Below the pieces are notes generated by a model. The model made no database searches, was not told the DNA's origin, and was given only the letters and a program-made list of their open reading frames with translations. A DNA stretch of 64,000 nt from Enoplolaimus lenunculus (taxonomy: Eukaryota > Nematoda > Enoplea > Enoplida > Thoracostomopsidae), in the NCBI GenBank assembly GCA_030248215.1, contig JASANG010000483.1, positions 62,001-126,000 of the forward strand, read 5' to 3'. Shown here in pieces: positions 36,297-64,000 of the stretch. Both the position numbers and the translations under genes were made by a program. How positions within the stretch are numbered: the stretch's first letter is position 1; each line of letters starts with the position of its first letter.

Positions 36297-37868
36297 TTGC
36301 TAAAATTAAACAACGGTTATGTCAAAAACACCACCAGAAACCGCTGGACGTATCGGAATCTCAAGCATAGATTGATTAAACCAAGCGGATCGCTTCAGTA
36401 TAAAATGAGAAAACACAACTTTGTATTTTGGACGTTTGAACGCTTAACAATGAACAGTTCAAATTATTCAACTATTCGCTACAACCTTGATATACAACTC
36501 GCGAACGTAGTATACTTACTCGGTGCTCCAATAACCATATTATTTAATTTAGCAATTCTAACAGTTCTTGCAACCAAACCATTTCGAACACGTCACCGTT
36601 CATCGTTCAGTAGCTTTGGACTGCTTGCATTTTTGGATCTGATTGCAAGTGTATTTTCGTTGATTTGTGGAATTTTTGACTTACCCTATTTTCAATGGCT
36701 GTTCACTGAACGTACTTGTGCTCAATTGTTGAGTATTTTCATCTGGACATTAACTGCATCACCTGCAGTGACACTGTTTGTAGCTGTCGAACGGTTATAC
36801 ATTTTGCAAAATTCTAAACTGCCCAATCAAACAGTAAAATACATAAGTATTGGAGCGATTGCGTTCATTTCATTGGCCAATGTTGTGCTTTGTATTGCAA
36901 TAAGCGATCCAATTAAAACGGTTCCTGTTTGTATTCCACCAATCGCACTTGCAGCTACTACCGGTTATTTCGCTGCATTTTCAAGCGTAACGTTTCTGTT
37001 GTGTATTTGCATTTATGCCGTACTGTGGGTACGGCTAAAACTTGCTACCGCAGCGATTCGTGAGCAAATGGCGACAGGGCAGTCAAGTTGTACTACGACC
37101 AGTTCTACGGTTGCACCCTCTGCTAAACTTGCAGATAAGAAACACGGATCAAAATTACCTGACGTCGAAGACAAAATCAACTATACCTTTTCGCAACAGA
37201 AACAAACGAAAGAGCATCGACCAATGGCGAACGCAGTAAACAATGATGACCAGAGCTGGAAATCAAAACGAAAATCGTCAAGTGAATCGTATCGAACGAT
37301 GGGGAATGAAGTACAAATTCACAGCGACGAACCGTTTAAATTGACAACTTCAAACGAACAACAATCAACCGGATGGCAGGAGCATGAAAAATCAAGCGAA
37401 AATCGCGAAAAAACAACATCAAGCAACAACAACAGCAGCAGCAGCAACAGCAGCAACAACAACTGGAACCACCGGAGAAACACCAACAATACCGATGACG
37501 AGTCAACAGATGATAAACATTCGATGTGCAGTAATTCAAGTGATATCGGCAAAAATATTAATCGGTGTCCATCGCAAAAACTCATCCAACCAGATCGCGT
37601 TCGATATCGTGTCATTTTTGGCAAACCAAAACATCAAACATTCAATCCGATCAATGGTATAACGCCACCAACGGCGGACACGGTAAACCGAACCAAAACA
37701 AATTGGCCCAGTCTTATACCAGACCACAATTTACACCGATATCAACTACAAACACCGCTCGCTGCCGGACGATTCGATGGAAAAGCCGAGCCAAGAAGTA
37801 TTATGAAATGTTCGTCACCAATGTTGAACCAACAAAAATTGTTAAAACCAAACGCGAAACAGCACCAA

Positions 37869-37960
<92 letters not shown>

Positions 37961-38252
37961 GCGTCCATTTAATCGTATTGCGATGTTGCGGTCGACACGA
38001 ATCGTTTTATTGCTTGCAGTTGATTACATGATATCGTCATTATTAATGTACGCACTTAACGCAATAATTTGTGCTGCTAATTTAAGTGAATATACAAAAT
38101 TTCATATCAGTTTCTACTCAGGATATGCCCTGCTACTTAATATTGGATCTAATTTTGTCATACTTTATACGCAATCTTGTGAGTTTCGCTCAATGTTTTC
38201 GCGTCAAAAGCTATTCAAATTAGCGACATATTTAAATACGGCGGCGAAATAA
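36297..38252 (+). CDS. Rhodopsin-family (class A) GPCR with very long polyQ third intracellular loop
   Basis: A seven-pass receptor, ligand unknown, encoded in one exon. The first ATG gives 651 residues. The ATG at 36450 (MNSSNYSTI, 600 residues, with two N-glycosylation sequons near the N-terminus) is the likelier start. From the 651-residue numbering: TM1 near 70-92 (Asn in LFNLAIL); TM2 with LAFLDLIAS, keeping the Asp; Cys at the top of TM3 and ERL in place of DRY; TM4 near 180-203; a loop Cys in VPVCIPP; TM5 near 220-245. A loop of about 310 residues rich in Ser, Asn, Thr and Lys follows, with 30 Gln in a row (codons 37872-37961, all CAA but the last). TM6 lacks CWxP. TM7 ends LNIGSNFVILYTQSCEFR, which resembles the end of peptide-type receptors but has no Pro in the NPxxY position. 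AATAAA overlaps the stop codon (38248-38253). Orphan; a neuropeptide-like receptor is only a guess. Confidence 0.85.
37872..37961 (+). repeat. (CAA)n microsatellite encoding 30 glutamines in the GPCR
   Basis: 29 CAA codons and one terminal CAG, just before TM6. Being a near-pure trinucleotide run it is likely to vary in length between individuals (inference). A mixed CAA/CAG/AAC stretch with poly-Ser/Asn lies at 37420-37470. Confidence 0.95.
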
Positions 38253-38552
38253 AAGCTTAATAACAGGGCATAAATGGATAACAGAAATAGCGGAAACGAA
38301 TGTCTGGTGATCAAAATAACGGAAACGTAAAACGGATAATTAAGTGCTGTAGTGACCAGAATACAAACAGGGCGACTGACATTTTTATTTCTCCAATTCA
38401 AATGGAAAGTTTGGTTGCTATTCGGTTCTGGACTGCTACGCAATTTTCAATTCAGCTCCCGTTGATTCGAAGACGCAAAACTTTTACTAACTACTGCCTA
38501 GAATTTTAATGCCATTTCAAAAACTTAAAAGTTCATTACTTTTATTTATTTA

Positions 38553-38891
38553 ATGGGTCATGCACGTTAAAATGCACGCACATTTGTAAAGAAATGTCCC
38601 TCCCTTTTCGGTGCCTGCGTTGTCCCCATACCCAATCCTTTTATACACTGTCTGAGATGTCAATATATCATTGTCTCAACCATAGACAATATGCTCTAGG
38701 CTTAAATATATACTTGTCCTGACATCATTATCAGGAACTACGGACTCAATTTTTTGTGTTGAATGATAGGTGTAAATATGTGTACACAGCGTGTTTATAA
38801 ATGTGTGCGTGTGTACCAACGTAAATGTTTTGACATCCTAAATGGGGTGGGTGGAACATTTTTTACATGCATTTTAACGTGGATGACCCAT
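38553..38891. mobile_element. MITE with ATGGGTCATGCACGTTAAAA ends (339 bp)
   Basis: ATGGGTCATGCACGTTAAAA at the left is matched by TTTTAACGTGGATGACCCAT at the right, with one mismatch visible. Borders read TA-ATGGG and CCCAT-AA. There is no coding capacity. It lies 300 bases downstream of the GPCR stop. Confidence 0.8.
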
Positions 38892-39079
38892 AATCTTAAA
38901 GTGATTGCTATATATATTTTAGATTGTTCTGTTTCTTTTTGATGCAGAGTTTATTGCAGATAATGCAGAACTAAGTTCGGATCCTATTTTCTTATTAATT
39001 TCATTTTTCATAATCAAACTACAAATCCTGCTTACATATTTTTTTGCCGGACTCAACCAAGCAAATTTTGTACTTTTAA

Positions 39080-39275
39080 TAGCTGCCACATGAACCTTTA
39101 TATGTATATGACAGCTCTGCAATGTGTGCAGCTGCAGCAAGCTTATCATCGCGTGTTATTGAATGTTGATTGATAAAAATAGCTGGCATATGAACCTTTA
39201 TATGTATATGACAGCTCTGCAATGTGTGCAGCTGCAGCAAGCTTATCATCGCGTGTTATCGAATGTTGATACTTA
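39080..39275. repeat. Direct tandem duplication of about 100 bp
   Basis: The run from TAGCTGCCACATGAACC to GAATGTTGATTGATAAAAA is followed at once by TAGCTGGCATATGAACC onward, differing at only a few bases. Each copy contains GTGTGCAGCTGCAGCAAGC. No function is evident. Confidence 0.9.
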
Positions 39276-39651
39276 ATAAAAAGTAATTAAATTCTTCTTG
39301 ATTGTCTCAAAGAACAAATGATTCATCAACGTTTTATTGGGCTTGCGGAAGCATTAGTACATAACTTCAAACATTTTAAATCTTTTTCTGATAAAACAAC
39401 TGAGGCGTGCAAATATTCACTTGGCTTGCAAGAACTTTAACGAAGAAGTGGCGGATACATCTAAATTTTTTAAGACTGCATGAATTTCATAATTTTTATT
39501 TCATTTCGAACGATTGCAGCATCTCTAAAAATTGCGTGATCTATACGTAATTTATAACTAATTTGGAGAGTAAAATAACAGGAATTTCATTATTTTACCG
39601 GAAACGGATACACACACGGTTATACCGTGTAGCATACACTATGTATATACC

Positions 39652-40390
39652 AGGGTGCAACCGGAGGTGAAAAATACCGGAGTCGGAGGTCAACGAAACT
39701 TGCCGGAGGTGAGGCGAAATTAGATAGTAAAAATGACGGTTAATTAGTTAATTTTAGCCAATATCTGTAATATGTTGTCTGCGAAATTTCAGAAATTCTT
39801 CCCTGAAAATTGTGACAAAAGTAACACGAAACACGCTAAACAGATAAATTTTGAAAAATTTAACTACCGAAATAGGCCGATTTTCTCCCGGAGCCAAACC
39901 TCCGGTTGTAGCCTGATACACACCATTTACACCGTCCGTAATATGAACAATATCTTTGAGCACAAGTTGTTCTAAATCAAATCTACAATAGTTCACCTCG
40001 TAGTGTCAGGACATTATGAACGGTACACTATGGCCGTGTTAACATTACGGACGGTGTAAAGGGTGTGTATCAGGTCTGCGTCCGCCTCCGGCAGAAATTC
40101 GGCACCCGGTTCCGGCAAAATTTTTGCCGGAGGTTCCGACAATTTAGGTAGTAAAATTTTGAATAATTTTGCAACATTTATCGTTTCAGTGCGTTTCGTA
40201 TTGCTTTTGTAACAATTTTCAGGGAACAATTTCCGAAATTTCGCCGAAAATTGCCGTAAAATAAAACAAATTAATAACATATTACAGATATTGGCTAAAA
40301 TTAACTAATTAACCGTCATTTTTACTATCTAATTTCGCTTCACCTCTGGCTTTTCGGCTCCGGTATTTTTCACTTCCGGTTGCACCCTGG
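39652..40390. mobile_element. Palindrome of two inverted hAT-like elements
   Basis: The left arm starts CAGGGTGCAACCGGAGG and the right arm ends CTTCCGGTTGCACCCTG. Both contain inverse copies of the same interior (for example GCCAATATCTGTAATATGTT versus AACATATTACAGATATTGGC). The spacer (39919-40065) is itself inverse-repeated: CACCATTTACACCGTCCG against CGGACGGTGTAAAGGGTG. The whole reads as one hairpin of about 740 bases. Confidence 0.75.
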
Positions 40391-41039
40391 TGTCTGGTGT
40401 TCTTAATAGGCTCAACAGAGACTAATTCTAACTATAACATCCATTAATAGTTTCTTAAAATCACATAGGCTGTTATACAGACAATTTGTGCAGTGCGCGC
40501 GCTATTACGTGGATAACGGAAATGTTTTGAAAGTTTCGTATTCGCGAATTTTCGAAATGGGCATTAACTAACTTCGTAATCACAGTACTCGAGGTTTACT
40601 TGAAACGCATCACGAAACAAACCAGCAGAAAACACTGCTATACACAAAACATAACACAAAATATAACAGCTACATTGCTCATGCGCCGACAGTTTCTTTT
40701 GGTAAAAGTTCAGATAAAACTTGCTAGCATTTGATTTTACGAAAGTTACATCATTCAAAATTTGATTACCACATTGTTTTAAAAGTATATAACCTTTCTC
40801 GACAATCATCCTTACTAAAGACGTCGTAGAAAAGGAGATTATTAATGGCTTTTCTGCAACTAATCTCCTACAATACGGAATCGGACATGTAATTCACTGA
40901 CGTAGCATTACCATATAAGCACAATGCGACATTAGAAACATAATTTCATTGCATATCAATTGAAAAAAGAACTACGGATGTGTTTGAAAAGAAAATGCAT
41001 TAAGCAATAAGTCGAAGCGCCGTTGAAACACCCGGTTAA

Positions 41040-41235
41040 AAGGAAAACAAAAACACACAACAAAAACAAAAAAAACAAAAAAAGGCAAAAAAAAAACAAA
41101 TAAAAAAAAAACCCAAAACCAACCCCCAGACAAAAAAAGAAAAAAACACAAAAAAAACCAGAAAAAAAAAAACAAAAACACAAAAGAAAAAAAAAACAAA
41201 ACAAAAAACCCACAAAACACCCAGAAAAACAAAAG
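41040..41235. repeat. A-rich / C low-complexity tract
   Basis: Nearly only A with scattered C (AAAACAAAAAC-type), and almost no T for about 190 bases. The long Phe-rich frames on the minus strand are products of this composition and not genes. Confidence 0.9.
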
Positions 41236-41724
41236 ACTTACACATCGTACATGACGTTCATCTTACATACATTTAAAGACAATTGCGAAACATATCATAT
41301 GACCTTACATAACTTATGCAGTAATGTCACTTTAGTATCGTGGACACTGCTGGCATTTGCTGGGTTGTGGCGAAGTGGGAGCATCAACCGGGGGTGCCCC
41401 GGTTCGCATCAGGGGTAAAATTCTGAGTGGGGGTTGCAGAATATTCAATAAAGTGTCAGATGCACTAGCCAGCGTTTAGTTACGACTACAAATTAGCACA
41501 TAGTCACAAACAACCACAATAAACACAGGTCAAGACATATAATCGAGAGGAGAGAGTATGCTTAATTCATACTGATGATGTTTTTTCCAAAATCTGAGGG
41601 ACGCGAAAGTTGCCGGGGGGATCTTAAGTGGGGGTGGCTACGCATGGATTTTCCTGACTCTAGGCCAAACCATAAAAGATAAAAATATACGATGTTAAAA
41701 CGTCAACAAAACCTTCTAGACTGC

Positions 41725-63144
<21,420 letters not shown>

Positions 63145-64000
63145 CTGAAAAACGACAACTGACATATATAGCATTCATGTACGACAAATAGAACCAGAAC
63201 ATGGTAGGGTAGCATTAGCGGTCATAGATATTTTAGTTTTCAAACTTTTGATATGGTTAATCGCAATAAGAAATGGAGAAGAAATCGAAAAACCACTCAC
63301 GTCGAAATAACAATTTTTAAGACAAAGTTTGCAGCATTTAAATGATTAGGCACAATTTGCCACAAAACCGTAAAAATTCAAACTCCTTAATTTTTGAATG
63401 CAGGAACAGGAACAGCAATTGAATGTTTGCAAAAATTCCGGCAGGAATAGAATTCCGATTGCGCCCTGATATATACATATGACCACAATCACAGCAGGGT
63501 GCAACCGGATTTACTATTTACCGGAACCGGAATTTGAAAATTTTACCGGAACCGGAACCGGAAAGTGAAAAATGCATTTCACCAAAAATTTTATTTTAAT
63601 CTTATTTTTTGCTCTGTTGAGACTTAAGTTCACTGAAATTCTGTTTACCCATAAATTAAAATAGCACATCATTCAGTTCAATACTGTCACTCCTGGCTGG
63701 CATCAATGCCGGAATATCAGTTTCTAAACTGGAGACTTTTCAAAAGCTGAGGCTGACGCTAATCTCAGGAGTTTCCGGGACTTGAGACTGAAACTCCCAT
63801 CGCTAAACTACTAATCAGACATACGCAAGAATTCAAACGACTGAGAAAATAATTCAATGCGTAATATTGCAGGTGTGATCAGAAACTCAGCAGGAAACTT
63901 GGAACTGTTAGTAATTACACATCACAAGACACTGATAGGCAACAAAAAACCCCCACAGTACTGAACACACGACACCTAGGTCACCTTGTGACGATGCGTA
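63145..64000. other. SMARCA4 5' intron: no further exon recognised
   Basis: The exon ending at 63144 starts with two bases of a split codon, so at least one upstream exon must exist beyond or within this stretch; none could be recognised. A hAT-like CAGGGTGCAACCGGATTTACC end starts at 63496 and CCGG words continue to about 63565, but the far end was not found. Confidence 0.5.

Larger units (their letters stand above)
38253..41724. other. Intergenic region between convergent GPCR and SMARCA4 genes
   Basis: No gene recognised. It contains a MITE (38553-38891), a direct duplication (39080-39275), a hAT-derived palindrome (39652-40390), an A/C-rich tract (41040-41235) and a tRNA-like SINE fragment (about 41345-41420). 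The last carries an A-box-like GTGGCGAAGTGGGAGC and a B-box-like GGTTCGCATC. SMARCA4 3' UTR sequence must lie just left of 41725 but its end was not found. Confidence 0.5.

Noticed and set aside
37319-37972. Frames in other phases and on the minus strand over the GPCR loop
   Set aside because: Shadows of the polyQ/polyN coding run (poly-Thr, poly-Cys and poly-Leu from shifted CAA repeats).
40956-41245. Phe-rich open frames on the minus strand
   Set aside because: Caused by an A/C-only low-complexity tract read in antisense; no plausible protein.

Overview
The window is animal nuclear DNA. It is AT-rich, with split genes, GT-AG introns of about 100 bases to 1.9 kb, and a dense load of short non-autonomous DNA transposons (MITEs). 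The gene set is that of a bilaterian: a glucosamine-6-phosphate synthase, an EGF-family ligand with the intron position typical of ErbB ligands, a rhodopsin-family GPCR and a Brahma/BRG1 chromatin remodeller. A urochordate-like or other compact invertebrate genome fits, but nothing here fixes the species. I saw no retrovirus, LTR element or Polinton.

Layout. (1) 2222-8027, minus strand: the 5' eight exons of GFAT (GFPT1), with the rest beyond the left edge. (2) 7745-16505: a large A / inverted-A / partial-A rearrangement. It contains GFAT exon 1 twice, a 1-kb unit three times, and two arrays of a 57-bp GC-rich minisatellite; the palindrome centre lies in the first array near 10755. (3) 18798-22413, plus strand: the last three exons of a membrane-anchored EGF-type ligand; the signal-peptide exon was not found. 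(4) 16.8-36 kb: a MITE-rich, gene-poor tract. It includes about fifteen copies of elements built around (TTAGGC)n hexamers, a TTAA-flanked family with a tRNA-like promoter inside, TA-flanked elements of about 445 bp, and foldback elements. (5) 36297-38252, plus strand: a single-exon GPCR with a huge polyQ third intracellular loop. (6) 41725-63144, minus strand: thirty exons of a SMARCA2/4 (Brahma/BRG1) homologue, with QLQ, HSA, BRK, SNF2 ATPase, helicase C, SnAC region, AT-hook-like segment and bromodomain, plus a Q-rich C-terminal extension of about 620 residues. Its first exon(s) lie beyond the right edge.

The genes are unrelated in pathway and there is no operon-like arrangement. The most notable features are structural: the inverted duplication around GFAT exon 1; an exact 245-bp tandem duplication inside the ATPase-coding exon of SMARCA4, which could create an in-frame 34-codon duplicate exon; two GC-AG introns in the same gene; a hAT-like insertion six bases inside a splice donor; and several MITE families that share a design of short hexamer satellites inside terminal inverted repeats.
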